In this document: one piece after another, positions 7,758 to 16,028 of the stretch
Numbering within the stretch: the stretch's first letter is position 1
Layout of the letters: each line of letters starts with the position of its first letter
Origin: an uncultured Thermomicrobiaceae bacterium
GTDB lineage: Bacteria; Chloroflexota; Chloroflexia; Thermomicrobiales; Thermomicrobiaceae
DNA: 41,767 bases
Assembly (NCBI GenBank): GCA_938082375.1
Contig: CALKCJ010000049.1
Location: 1 to 41,767 of the forward strand
Reading direction: 5' to 3'
Notes under the pieces: generated by a model
Told to the model about the DNA's origin: nothing
What the model saw: only the letters and a program-made list of their open reading frames with translations
Database searches by the model: none
Program-made: the position numbers and the translations under genes

Positions 7758-9998
7758 CTAGGGGATCCCGGCCTGGATGGCGGCATCGATGACCTGGCGG
7801 GCGATCGGCGCGGCGGTGCGGGAGCCTTCGCCGCCGTGCTCGACCATTACCACCAGTGCCAGCCGGGCGCCGTCGACTGGGCTAAAGGCAGTGAACCAGG
7901 CGTGCGGCTGTTCCTGGCCCGACTCAGCCGTGCCCGTCTTGCCAGCCACCGGCTGCGTCACGCCCTGGAAGGCGGCGAAGGCGGTGCCGTTGGGAGCGGA
8001 GGTCACGTCGTGCAGGGCCGCCCGGATTGCTCCCTGGATCTCCGGGGAGAGGGGGAGCGTGCCACGCGCCCTCGGCTGGGCAGTGTAGAGCTTGGTGCCG
8101 TCGATCGCCACCACCTCCTGCACCAGATACGGCTGCCAGAGCGTGCCTCCGTTGGCCAGTGCTGCGTACGCGTCGACCACCTGGAGCGGCGTGGCGAGAA
8201 AGAAGCCCTGACCGATCGCGAGGTTGACCGCGTCGCCGCGAGCCCAGTAGTCGCCGTGGGTGCGGAGCTTCCACTCCGGGTCGGGCACGATCCCAGCCAC
8301 CTCCGGTACTTCCGGGATGCCAGTTTCCGAGCCGAAGCCGAAGGCGCGGGCCATCTGGGGCAGGAGGTTCGGCTCGCGGCTGTCGAGCTCGGCCCCGATC
8401 TGGAAGAAGACGGTGTTACAGGACTGTACCAGCGCGTTGTGCAGGCTCAGTCTCCCCTGCCCGTGTGGGCTCCAGTCGCGCCAGACCTGCGGGCTCCCCG
8501 GCAGGGAGAAGGTCGCTGGGCAGTCGAAGGCGGACTGTGCCGTTAGCCCGAGGTGCTGCATCCCGGCGGCCATGGTGACCACCTTGAAGGTCGAGCCGAC
8601 CGGGTAGCCGACCTGGGTGGCCCGGTTCAGGAGCGGTCGCCGCTGCTCGTCGTTGAGCGCCGCCCAGTCCTCCAGGCTCAGGCCGAGGATGAACTGGTTG
8701 GGGTCGAAGCTCGGGTTGCTGACCATCGCCAGGATGGCGCCGCTGTTGGGGTCGATGACGACGATGCTCCCGGTTCGGTCGCCGAGCGCCTGGTAGGCGG
8801 CCATCTGGAGGTCGAGGTCGATAGTGGTGACCACGTCGGCTGCTGGCTGGCTGGGCACTTCGGCCAGCACCTTGCGCTCCTGCCCATTAGGACCGACGAT
8901 GACCAGCCGGCCGCCGCGCTTGCCACGCAGGTACTGCTCACCCCAGGCCTCGATCCCCGCGCGGCCGATCCGGTCGCCCGGCTCGTAGCCGCGCTCGGCG
9001 AGCTGCTGGAGCTCGTCGCCGGTGACCTCAGTTAGGTAGCCAGTCACGTGCGCCGCCGCTGGCCCGGCCGGATAGGCCCGCTCCGGCCACTGGCGGACGA
9101 CCACTCCGGGAATGCCGGCCAGCTCCTGGAGGAGGGCCGGGTCGAGCGGGTCGGGCAGGCTCTTGATCGGCATGAACCAGTCCGGCTGGCCGCCCTGGTA
9201 GCGCTGCTTAATCACCTCCGGGGGCAACCGGAGGAGCTGGCTCAGCTTGTCGAGCAGAGTCTGCTCATCCTGGATCTGGCCAGGAATGACGCCCACCTTG
9301 TTGACGGTGCCCAGGTGGGCCAGCGGCCGGCCTTTACGGTCGAGGATGCGGCCTCGCTGGGGAACCGACGGGATCCAGCGGACGAAGCCGTCGGCCAGGT
9401 CAGCGACGATCACCGAGGGCGTCCAGTCAATCCGGTAGCCCCCGTCCTCTTCCACGACTGGGATGGCGTTGTCTTCAGTCAGTGTGCCGACCCGATCAGT
9501 CTGGCGCACGACGTGGACAGGGAGACGAGTCACCGGTGCCGGTGCCTGGCCGATCGTCACCTCGATCGAGCGCTGGCCCATCTCCTGAGCGATGCCCTCG
9601 TAGCGGGCGACGAAGTCTTTCTTGCTGATGTGCGCCTTCGAGGCTTCGGAGAGCAGCTCGTACATGCCGGCGTAGTCGCCGCGCATCCAGCGTTCGACGA
9701 AAGCGTCGACGACGTCGCGCGGCGTCCGGTAGCTCGGCGTCGGGGGAGCAGTCGCGGAGGCGCCGGAGGTCACCCCGGGCTCAGCGGACGGCTGGTTTGC
9801 CTGGCCGAGGCGGTCAGCAAGCAGGAAGAAGCCGATAGAGAGGACGGCTAGCACCAGAGTGCCGGTGAGCAGGGTGGAGGCCGTGTTACGTTGCGGCGGC
9901 CGCTGGGAATAAGGAGAACGATACCCTGGCACCGGCGGGCGTCTCCTATCTCTGAGCCGCTCCGATCCCGGGAGCACAGCAGTCCTCGGTTGGGGCAT
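7758..9998 (-). CDS. Class B penicillin-binding protein (transpeptidase) with MecA-type N-terminal domain
   Basis: Starting from ATG 9998 the protein has 746 residues: a basic Pro-rich cytoplasmic tail, one membrane anchor (TLVLAVLSIGFFLLA), an NTF2-like MecA_N domain (begins PRDVVDAFVERW), a PBP dimerisation region (RGRILDRKGRPLA onward) and the transpeptidase domain. All three catalytic motifs are present: SxxK (S469-TF-K472), SxN (S526-C-N528) and KTG (687-689). It cross-links peptidoglycan outside the membrane and would bind beta-lactams. The MecA_N module is known from PBP2a and related elongation PBPs. An in-frame start at 10085 would add 29 residues, but neither start has a clear Shine-Dalgarno site. 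It lies 101 nt downstream of prs. Confidence 0.93.
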   Translation of the reverse strand: MPQPRTAVLPGSERLRDRRRPPVPGYRSPYSQRPPQRNTASTLLTGTLVLAVLSIGFFLLADRLGQANQPSAEPGVTSGASATAPPTPSYRTPRDVVDAFVERWMRGDYAGMYELLSEASKAHISKKDFVARYEGIAQEMGQRSIEVTIGQAPAPVTRLPVHVVRQTDRVGTLTEDNAIPVVEEDGGYRIDWTPSVIVADLADGFVRWIPSVPQRGRILDRKGRPLAHLGTVNKVGVIPGQIQDEQTLLDKLSQLLRLPPEVIKQRYQGGQPDWFMPIKSLPDPLDPALLQELAGIPGVVVRQWPERAYPAGPAAAHVTGYLTEVTGDELQQLAERGYEPGDRIGRAGIEAWGEQYLRGKRGGRLVIVGPNGQERKVLAEVPSQPAADVVTTIDLDLQMAAYQALGDRTGSIVVIDPNSGAILAMVSNPSFDPNQFILGLSLEDWAALNDEQRRPLLNRATQVGYPVGSTFKVVTMAAGMQHLGLTAQSAFDCPATFSLPGSPQVWRDWSPHGQGRLSLHNALVQSCNTVFFQIGAELDSREPNLLPQMARAFGFGSETGIPEVPEVAGIVPDPEWKLRTHGDYWARGDAVNLAIGQGFFLATPLQVVDAYAALANGGTLWQPYLVQEVVAIDGTKLYTAQPRARGTLPLSPEIQGAIRAALHDVTSAPNGTAFAAFQGVTQPVAGKTGTAESGQEQPHAWFTAFSPVDGARLALVVMVEHGGEGSRTAAPIARQVIDAAIQAGIP

Positions 9999-10099
9999 AG
10001 CAGAGGCGGCGCGACATACTCTCCACCTGCTCGCAGCGGGTGACCGTTCGGCACAATGCTGGCACGCGGGCCGGCGATGCGTCAAGCGCAGCGTGCTGG

Positions 10100-11071
10100 T
10101 CAGCGCACCCGCAAGCGGGCAGCGCTGCGATAGGCCAGACTGACGCTGGCGCCGGTGTGGATGCGCTGGATCGACTCGCCGAGCAGCGGTGCTACTGAGA
10201 GGACCGTGATCTTGTCGATGCGCTTCTCGGGCGGAAGCGGGATCGTGTCGGTGACGACGAGCTCCTGAATCGGGCTGGTAAGCAGGCGCTCGATGGCCGG
10301 GCCGCTGAGCACCGGGTGCGTGCAGGCAGCGTAGATCGCCCGCGCGCCGCGAGCGAGGCAGAGTTGGGCGGCCTGGGTGATCGAGCTGGCCGTATCGATC
10401 TCGTCGTCGATCAGGATGACCGAGGCGTCTTCCACGCTGCCGATCAGGTTCAGCGTCTCAGTGCGGTCATCGTTGCCGAGCCGGCGCTTCTCGATGATGG
10501 CCAGGGGTGCGTTGAGTTCCTCGGCCAGGTTCCGGGCGCGCTTGGTGCTGCCGAGGTCAGGCGAGACCACCACGATATCGTGCAGCGCCTTCTCCTGGAA
10601 GTAGCGGGCGAAGATCGGGAGCGCCGTCATCTCGTCGACCGGGATGTTGAAGAAGCCCTGGATCTGGCCGGCGTGGAGGTCGACAGTCAGGATGCGGTTG
10701 GCACCGGCGACGGTGATCATATCGGCGATCAGTCTCGCCGTGATCGGTACCCGGGGCTGGTCCTTTTTGTCCGTGCGGCCGTAGCTGTAGTAGGGGATGA
10801 CCGCGGTAATTCGACCGGCGGAGGCGCGCTTGAGCGCATCGATGATGATCAGGAGCTCCATGATGCTCTCGTTGACCGGACTGGAGAACGACTGGATGAC
10901 GAAGACGTCGTTCTCTCGCACGCTCTCTCCGATGCGGACAAAGATATTTTCGTTGGAGAACTTAAACACCTCGATGCGTCCGGGCGGGATATCGATGTAG
11001 GCGCAGATGGCGCGCGTCAGCTCCGGGTTAGAATTCCCGCCGAAAATGGTGAGCTGGTCATAGAGCCCCAT
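10100..11071 (-). CDS. prs: Ribose-phosphate pyrophosphokinase (PRPP synthetase)
   Basis: The 323-residue product has the full class I PRPP synthetase pattern: SFSSPVNESIMELL, the flexible PYYSYGRTDKK segment, the metal/ATP motif VDLHAGQIQGFF and the PRPP-binding loop, here IDDEIDTASSI rather than the common DDMIDTAGT form. It makes phosphoribosyl pyrophosphate from ribose 5-phosphate and ATP for nucleotide, histidine, tryptophan and NAD synthesis. It is cytosolic. Its ATG overlaps the 3' end of rnc by 14 nt, so the two are translationally linked on one transcript. Confidence 0.97.
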   Translation of the reverse strand: MGLYDQLTIFGGNSNPELTRAICAYIDIPPGRIEVFKFSNENIFVRIGESVRENDVFVIQSFSSPVNESIMELLIIIDALKRASAGRITAVIPYYSYGRTDKKDQPRVPITARLIADMITVAGANRILTVDLHAGQIQGFFNIPVDEMTALPIFARYFQEKALHDIVVVSPDLGSTKRARNLAEELNAPLAIIEKRRLGNDDRTETLNLIGSVEDASVILIDDEIDTASSITQAAQLCLARGARAIYAACTHPVLSGPAIERLLTSPIQELVVTDTIPLPPEKRIDKITVLSVAPLLGESIQRIHTGASVSLAYRSAARLRVR

Positions 11072-11834
11072 GATCTCGCTCGACCTCCTCTCCGATTAAT
11101 TGGTCGAGAGCCCTTCTGGCCGCCTCCTGCTCTGCGGCACGCTTGCTCGGCCCGTGACCCACGCCGAAAGATCGCTCGCCGATCAGCACCTCAGCCGTGA
11201 AGGTTCGCTGGTGAGCCGGTCCGGATACCGCAATCGTGCGATACACCGGTGTGAGATGCAAGCGCTCCTGAGTGACTTCTTGCAACCGGCCCTTATAATT
11301 GGCCGTCTGGCTGATGCTGATCCGCTCCTCCGCTTCGCTCTGCAGTAGCTTGCTCAGAAACCGGCGGACCGCTCTGATCCCGCGATCCAGGTAGATGGCC
11401 GCCAGCAGTGCCTCGAACCCGCCGGCCAGGATCCGGTCGCGCACTGGCCGGCCCAGCGCGGGCCGCTCCCCGCGACCCAGATAGAGAAGTTCCTCGAGAC
11501 CGAGCTGGCGAGCCCAGCGTGCCAGTGTCGGGGTGCGCACCAGTGCCGTACGGTACGCCGTCAGCTCGCCTTCCGGCGCGTCTGGGTACCGCTGGTAGAG
11601 GAACTCGGCAACCAGCAGGCTCAAGACGGCGTCGCCGAGGAATTCCAGGCGCTCATTCGACTGGTGCACCGCATCCCGGAGCGACGGGCTTAGCTCATTG
11701 ACGTACGAGAGGTGGGTGAGTGCCTGACGGAGCAATTCCGGGTTGCGGAACCGGACGCCGAGCCGTTCTGTGGCCTGCTGGAGGCGGGCATCTAGTTGTT
11801 GCAAGCTCTCTCGAGACTTGGCCGTCGCAGTCAT
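11058..11834 (-). CDS. rnc: Ribonuclease III, with an unusual catalytic-site substitution
   Basis: The 258-residue protein has an RNase III domain with the signature NERLEFLGDAVL and a C-terminal double-stranded RNA-binding domain (NYKGRLQEVTQ to SKRAAEQEAARRAL). It processes rRNA precursors and structured RNAs. The second acidic motif is altered: the family pattern LADxFEA reads LAGGFEA, so the conserved Asp (E. coli D114) is Gly138, while Glu141 is kept. This residue is normally a metal ligand. ATG 11834 is preferred to 11867 because it avoids a 26-nt overlap with the upstream gene. The order is unknown gene - rnc - prs on one strand. Confidence 0.93.
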   Translation of the reverse strand: MTATAKSRESLQQLDARLQQATERLGVRFRNPELLRQALTHLSYVNELSPSLRDAVHQSNERLEFLGDAVLSLLVAEFLYQRYPDAPEGELTAYRTALVRTPTLARWARQLGLEELLYLGRGERPALGRPVRDRILAGGFEALLAAIYLDRGIRAVRRFLSKLLQSEAEERISISQTANYKGRLQEVTQERLHLTPVYRTIAVSGPAHQRTFTAEVLIGERSFGVGHGPSKRAAEQEAARRALDQLIGEEVERDHGAL

Positions 11835-11841
11835 GATCCCG

Positions 11842-12279
11842 TCACGTCGCCGACTTGAGCAGCGCATCGAGGTCGACGCTCGCCTCGTGCGCCAGGGCTG
11901 CCAGCTTTTCCCAGTTGATGGTGATGATGTACGTATAGTGCATCGGCTCGGTTTCCCGGGTTATCGAGCGTGCTAAGCCCGGGCCAACCAAAAAATGGAT
12001 GAGCGCCTCGGCCATCCGATTCTCTTCAGGGTTCCGGTCGTCCAGCGAGATAGCGTCGCCGCCGGCGCGATAGGCTGCGTACGCCCGACGCAAGCCGCGC
12101 TGGAAAGGACGAGCCAGCCGATCGGCCAGCGCCCGTTCCTTGCGCATCACTCGGCGCTGGCCGGCCACGATCTCGTCAGCCGTCTCGGCGGCGGCGCTCC
12201 GCTCGATGTCCTTGGCTTCCTCGCGACCAGTATAGTGCTCGGCTATATAGTGCAGAAGCCGCTGCACCTCGTCAGTCAC
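11842..12279 (-). CDS. Unknown protein co-directional with rnc
   Basis: The product has 145 residues, starting at GTG 12279. The N-terminal two thirds is highly charged and helical (YTGREEAKDIER, RRVMRKERALADRL, FQRGLRRAYAAYRAG), followed by a more mixed segment (MHYTYIITINWEKLAALAHEA). There is no signal peptide or membrane span. It ends 7 nt before the chosen rnc start, which suggests co-transcription. I do not recognise the family. Coding quality (length, clean frame, tight spacing) makes it likely to be real. Confidence 0.6.
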   Translation of the reverse strand: MTDEVQRLLHYIAEHYTGREEAKDIERSAAAETADEIVAGQRRVMRKERALADRLARPFQRGLRRAYAAYRAGGDAISLDDRNPEENRMAEALIHFLVGPGLARSITRETEPMHYTYIITINWEKLAALAHEASVDLDALLKSAT

Positions 12280-12460
12280 GGTCGTCCTCGCTCAGTCTCT
12301 CAGGCGTCATCTTCCTCTCGCGCGATGCGGCTGCCCGTGCGAGCGTGCTCGAGCGACAAGCCGCCAGCCAGGCACGACAATTGTCGCATAGCGCTTTGGG
12401 TACTGTCTGGCCTATCGCCTCGGCGAAGGCCGACAGGTGGGGCTTCGCGGCGAAGCCCAT
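12272..12460 (-). CDS. Doubtful small ORF overlapping the start of the unknown gene
   Basis: An in-frame ATG at 12460 gives 62 residues (MGFAAKPHLSAFAEAIGQ...), with a CDNCRAWLAAC cysteine cluster and a charged tail. Its stop overlaps the next gene's GTG by 8 nt, a coupling-like arrangement. The frame is open further upstream, but that part is Arg-rich and not convincing. The start of this ORF also forms a hairpin (GGGCTTC/GAAGCCC), so the segment could instead be regulatory. Confidence 0.2.
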   Translation of the reverse strand: MGFAAKPHLSAFAEAIGQTVPKALCDNCRAWLAACRSSTLARAAASRERKMTPERLSEDDRD

Positions 12461-12877
12461 CTCGTGCTCAGTTCCACACTCGGCGGTTCTCGTCCTGACG
12501 CTGCCTCGATCTCTGACACCCAGGCGCCGATTTGACTGTGGTGCGCGCGCCGCGATCGTGCGCTCGATCGCGGCGGTGATAGCCACGGTATGGTTCAGCG
12601 CGGGCGCATCTGCCGCCTCCATTTGGTCGACGCGCTGGGGCGCGAGCCCTTCAGCCCTTGAGGGAAGGGGGTGTAGGTTCCATGCTGCGAATGAAGTGAA
12701 TGAAGACCCGTTGACTGGGCGAATCGCTGGCGCTCACTTCGATGTGGCGGGAACCAGTGCCTTTCCACCGAGCGGCCGATACTATACCTAAGGAAGCGGC
12801 GCCGCGCCACATCGAGGAAGGAGAGACCGGCGCCCGGCGGAGCCAGTGGCCGGTCTGGGACGTGAGAGGAGTCACTC
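12461..12877. other. Divergent intergenic region without a clear gene
   Basis: This is the space between the minus-strand rnc cluster and the plus-strand protease gene. Long reading frames on both strands are Arg/Pro/Ser-rich and look like high-GC noise. The notable feature is the inverted repeat near the protease gene, listed separately. Confidence 0.4.
12739..12815 (+). promoter_or_regulatory. 11-bp inverted repeat bracketing a promoter-like element
   Basis: TCGATGTGGCG at 12739-12749 is repeated in perfect inversion as CGCCACATCGA at 12805-12815. Between them ACTATACC (12781-12788) resembles a -10 element. The pair lies 63 nt before the protease start. It could be a two-site operator or a long stem in the leader RNA. 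Confidence 0.35.
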
Positions 12878-14590
12878 GTGCAACCGATGACCGCAGTGAG
12901 CCGGCGACTCGCCTGGCGGCTGGTCACGCTCCCGCTCCTCATCGCTGCGCTCGCCTTGACCGGCAGCCCTGCTGGCGGTGGTCTGGTGGCTGCGTCGGGC
13001 GAGCCGGAGCCTGGTTTCACCCCGGTCTCGTATCGCCCTGCGAACCAGGTACGGGTGGTGCCTCAGCCGTGGAGCGCGGTGGAACCGGCAGCCGGCTACC
13101 AGCGAGTTTTCCCTCCTGATGACCGCGTCCAGCAGTCGCCGACGACTTCCCTCCCTGCCTCTGCCGTGGTGATGGTGGCAGGACATCTGGTGGATGATCT
13201 CTGGATCATCTGTAGCGGCGCCCTCATCGGGCCGGACGTGGTGCTGACGGCCGCTCACTGCCTGTACGACCACGAGAACGGCGGATGGGTTGACGAGGTC
13301 ATGGCCGTGCCGGGCGCTGATGGCGAGACCTGGCCCTATGGCTTCGAGCTGGCAACCAATGCGTTCGTACCACAGGGATGGGTGAAGCTCGGTGATCCCA
13401 AGTTCGACCTCGGGCTGATCGTGCTCGCATCCCCGCTCGGCGAGCACGCGGGCTGGCTCCCGGTGGCGGCGCTCTCGACCGAGGAGCTCGCGGATTCCGG
13501 CTTCTCCTATACGGTCGCCGGCTACCCTGGCGACAAGTCGGAAGGCACGCAGTGGTGGGCGAGCGGCACCGGGTTGCTCCGGGTTACCGATAACTTGCTG
13601 TTCATGGACGCTGACGCGACTAAGGGGATGAGCGGTGGGCCAGTCTGGCGCTCGGCCGATCCAGTCCTCATCGGCGTAGTCTCCCACGAGCGCGCGTCGG
13701 CCAACGTCGCCCGGCGCATCGATGAGAACGCGCTGACGTTCCTCGAGGACGTCTGCGCCGACGCCGGTTGCACGATCGGGAGTGAGCGCGCAAAGGCTCC
13801 ACAGCCTGGGCAGCCTCCTGTGGCCGGCCCGCAGCCGGTTTTCACGGCACTCGAGCCAGCGCGCTACGCTCGCGTGGCGCCGGGCGTGGTGACAGTGCGC
13901 GCGGCGGCGGTGTCGGACACGCCGGTCGTCCAGCTGGTCCTCCGGGTGGCAGGGCAGGAGTTCGCCGTGCAGTCAGGTGAGCTGGCAACAGGTATCGCGC
14001 TCGGCCCCGGGCTCTACACCGCGGAGGCGCTCGCCCGCGACCAGCAGGGCGACACACTCCGGGTGCTCTGGGACTTCGTGGTGAGCGACGACCCTGGCGA
14101 GTCCGTCTGGTTCGACGGAAACGGCCGGCCAAAGACCGAGCGGATCAACGCTACCCTGCGAGCCCTGGTGGAGGCCTTCCGCTGGCACCTCTACGGCATG
14201 AGCTGGGACGGCGTCGACCACCGGGGTGATATGCCGACGCATGCCGAGGCGATCATCCCTGGCGAGCCGGTGCCGATGTGGGTGGACGGCGAGACCTTCG
14301 ACCAGGCGACCACCGAGGCCACGCTGCGCAGCCTCGTCGAGGCGTTCCGCTGGCACTTCTGGGGGATCTCTTGGGACGGCAACCCGCACGGCGAGGTGCC
14401 GACCCATGCCGATCAGGTGCTGCCGCCGGAGCCAGTCGACCCCTGGTTCACACCGGAGGGCCAGCCGATACGCGAGAACATTGAGGCCACGCTCCGCGCG
14501 CTGAACGAGGCCTTCCGCTGGCACCTCTTCGGTGCCACCTGGGACGGCTACCCGCACCCGGAGCTGCCGACGCACGCAGGCACCAGGTAG
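12878..14590 (+). CDS. Secreted trypsin-like (V8/glutamyl endopeptidase-type) serine protease with C-terminal repeats
   Basis: The 570-residue product starts at GTG 12878 with GAGGA about 8 nt before it. A signal peptide covers roughly residues 1-40 (LPLLIAALALTGSPAGG). The protease domain (about 95-290) carries the catalytic triad: H127 in TAAHC, D177 in KFDLGLI and S252 in GMSGGPV. The spacing and GYPGDK-type strand resemble the V8-like S1B group. A short beta-rich region (320-405, Ig-like in character) follows. The last 160 residues are three copies of a 56-residue repeat with TLRxLxEAFRWH...G.xWDG...PTHA. It should act outside the cell. The repeats may bind a cell-surface or substrate ligand, but this is not known. 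It stands alone, without an operon partner. Confidence 0.85.
   Translation: MQPMTAVSRRLAWRLVTLPLLIAALALTGSPAGGGLVAASGEPEPGFTPVSYRPANQVRVVPQPWSAVEPAAGYQRVFPPDDRVQQSPTTSLPASAVVMVAGHLVDDLWIICSGALIGPDVVLTAAHCLYDHENGGWVDEVMAVPGADGETWPYGFELATNAFVPQGWVKLGDPKFDLGLIVLASPLGEHAGWLPVAALSTEELADSGFSYTVAGYPGDKSEGTQWWASGTGLLRVTDNLLFMDADATKGMSGGPVWRSADPVLIGVVSHERASANVARRIDENALTFLEDVCADAGCTIGSERAKAPQPGQPPVAGPQPVFTALEPARYARVAPGVVTVRAAAVSDTPVVQLVLRVAGQEFAVQSGELATGIALGPGLYTAEALARDQQGDTLRVLWDFVVSDDPGESVWFDGNGRPKTERINATLRALVEAFRWHLYGMSWDGVDHRGDMPTHAEAIIPGEPVPMWVDGETFDQATTEATLRSLVEAFRWHFWGISWDGNPHGEVPTHADQVLPPEPVDPWFTPEGQPIRENIEATLRALNEAFRWHLFGATWDGYPHPELPTHAGTR
14099..14590 (+). repeat. Three tandem 56-codon repeats inside the protease gene
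   Basis: The Trp of the FRWH core falls at residues 436, 492 and 548, exactly 56 apart (168 nt). Each unit reads approximately W-[FV]-x-x-x-G, then ATLRxLxEAFRWHxxG, then WDG-x-x-H and PTHA. The protein copies are much more alike than the DNA copies, so they are old duplications under selection. Confidence 0.9.
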
Positions 14591-14666
14591 CGCCGATGAG
14601 CCCGGTTCCGGATGAGTCGCTTTGTTGCCCTTTCGGCTGAGAGGCAGCACGCACGCTCCGGCGGCG

Positions 14667-14940
14667 CTACTCGCCGAGGACGTCATAGGCCGCCGCGTTG
14701 AAGCCGCCGTCGCCGACCGTGAGCGGCGCGCTACCCGCGTCGCGTGGGTTCAGACCGGTGATCGGCCCGCCGTTGATCGCGGTGGCCGGGGTATCGTCAG
14801 TCGCGTCCGCGCCGGTGCGGGTGGCACCGGCTGGCACGCAGCGGAGCGGCGTGATGCCGTGGACGTGGGCGGGAGGCTGGCGCGGCCAGCGCGACCGCTA
14901 GCAGCGCGACCAGAAGCAGCGCGAGGAGAAGCTTGCGCAT
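14667..14940 (-). pseudogene. Small secreted protein gene with a frameshift
   Basis: An ATG at 14940, preceded by GTGAGGA 5 nt away, encodes a clean signal peptide (MRKLLLALLLVALLAVALAA). The frame then becomes Arg/His-rich nonsense and stops at about 14798. A shift of one base near codon 20 gives sensible secreted-protein sequence (AHVHGITPLRCVPAGA... to NAAAYDVLGE) ending in TAG at 14667-14669. The HGITPLRC start of the mature part resembles small secreted proteins I know from Chloroflexota. Either the gene is recently broken, it uses programmed frameshifting, or there is a single-base sequencing error. The function is unknown. Confidence 0.6.
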
Positions 14941-15022
14941 TAGGTCCTCACTCCCGGGAGGATTGTAGACGCCTGTTGCCATCAGTACGCGCGGCGGTGT
15001 CTGCCGGATTGCGGGGAGGGGA

Positions 15023-15982
15023 CTACTCGATGTTGCGCAGGTGTGGGTCGAGCGCGTCGCGGAGCCAGTCGCCGATCATGTTGATCGAGAGTACCGTCAG
15101 CATGATGGCCAGGCCGGGGAAGGTGGCGAGCCACCACGCCGTCGCTACGTAGGCTCGCCCATCGGCCAGCATGTTGCCCCAGGTCGGGCGCGTGGCGCCG
15201 ACTCCCAGGCCGAGGAAGGAGAGTCCTGCCTCGGCGATGATGGCTGCGGCCACGTTGAACGTGCCGAACACGATGATCGGCGTGATGCAGTTCGGCGCCA
15301 CGTGCTTGAAGAGGAGTGCCAGATCGCGCACGCCGATCGCTCGAGCGGCGATCACGTACTCCTGCTCTTTAGCCGAAAGCACGGAGCCACGCATGATGCG
15401 TGCGTATGGTACCCAGGTGGCGATGGCCAGCACAATAATGACGTTGAGCAGGCCGCCGCCGAGCACTGCCACAATGGCGATGGCGAGGAGGAGATAGGGG
15501 AAGGCGAGAAAGACGTCGCCGATTCGCATGATCAATGCGTCGACACGCCCGCCGTAATATCCGGAGACGAGACCGAGGGTGGATCCGAAGCCAGCGCCCA
15601 GGAGGACTGCGGCCAGCCCGACGATGAGGGAAACGCGAGCGCCGTAGACGATGCGGGAGAAGATATCGCGCCCGAGCTGGTCGGTGCCGAGGGGATGATC
15701 GAGCGAACCCCTGACCGGTGTGGCACCGGGCATGAAGGACGGACACCAAGTGAGGACGGGGCAGGTCAGGCGCTTGGTGATATCTCCGATCATTGGGTCA
15801 TAGGAAGTCAGGAAGGGAGCGAGGATGGCAGCGAGCACGACGGTGGACAGGATAGCCGTGCCAAGGAGGCCCAGACGGTTGCGTCGCAGCAGTCTTAGCG
15901 CGCGCTGCATGGCCGATCGCCGCGCCCGCACGTCGGCGAAGGGCGTTAGCAGGGTCGGTACCGATGCCCGTTCGCCAGCCAT
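15023..15982 (-). CDS. Peptide ABC transporter permease, DppC/OppC type
   Basis: The 319-residue membrane protein starts with the typical DppC N-terminal region (RLLRRNRLGLLGTAIL) and the LGTDQLGRDIFSRIVYGARVS segment. It has about six spans and an EAA loop (EYVIAARAIGVRDLALLFKHV) that contacts the ATPase. It forms a heterodimeric channel with the upstream DppB-type protein, 46 nt away. It is the last gene of the minus-strand peptide operon, and no ATPase gene follows before the plus-strand genes. The substrate is probably a peptide, from context only. Confidence 0.93.
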   Translation of the reverse strand: MAGERASVPTLLTPFADVRARRSAMQRALRLLRRNRLGLLGTAILSTVVLAAILAPFLTSYDPMIGDITKRLTCPVLTWCPSFMPGATPVRGSLDHPLGTDQLGRDIFSRIVYGARVSLIVGLAAVLLGAGFGSTLGLVSGYYGGRVDALIMRIGDVFLAFPYLLLAIAIVAVLGGGLLNVIIVLAIATWVPYARIMRGSVLSAKEQEYVIAARAIGVRDLALLFKHVAPNCITPIIVFGTFNVAAAIIAEAGLSFLGLGVGATRPTWGNMLADGRAYVATAWWLATFPGLAIMLTVLSINMIGDWLRDALDPHLRNIE

Positions 15983-16028
15983 CGCTCCCTCCGCTTACCA
16001 GTTGCCAGTGCCTCGCTACTCAGCCTTC

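Noticed and set aside
12345-12791. Plus-strand frame of 148 codons before the protease
   Set aside because: It is low-complexity Arg/Ser/Ala sequence without ribosome site or motif, overlapping the start of the minus-strand cluster.
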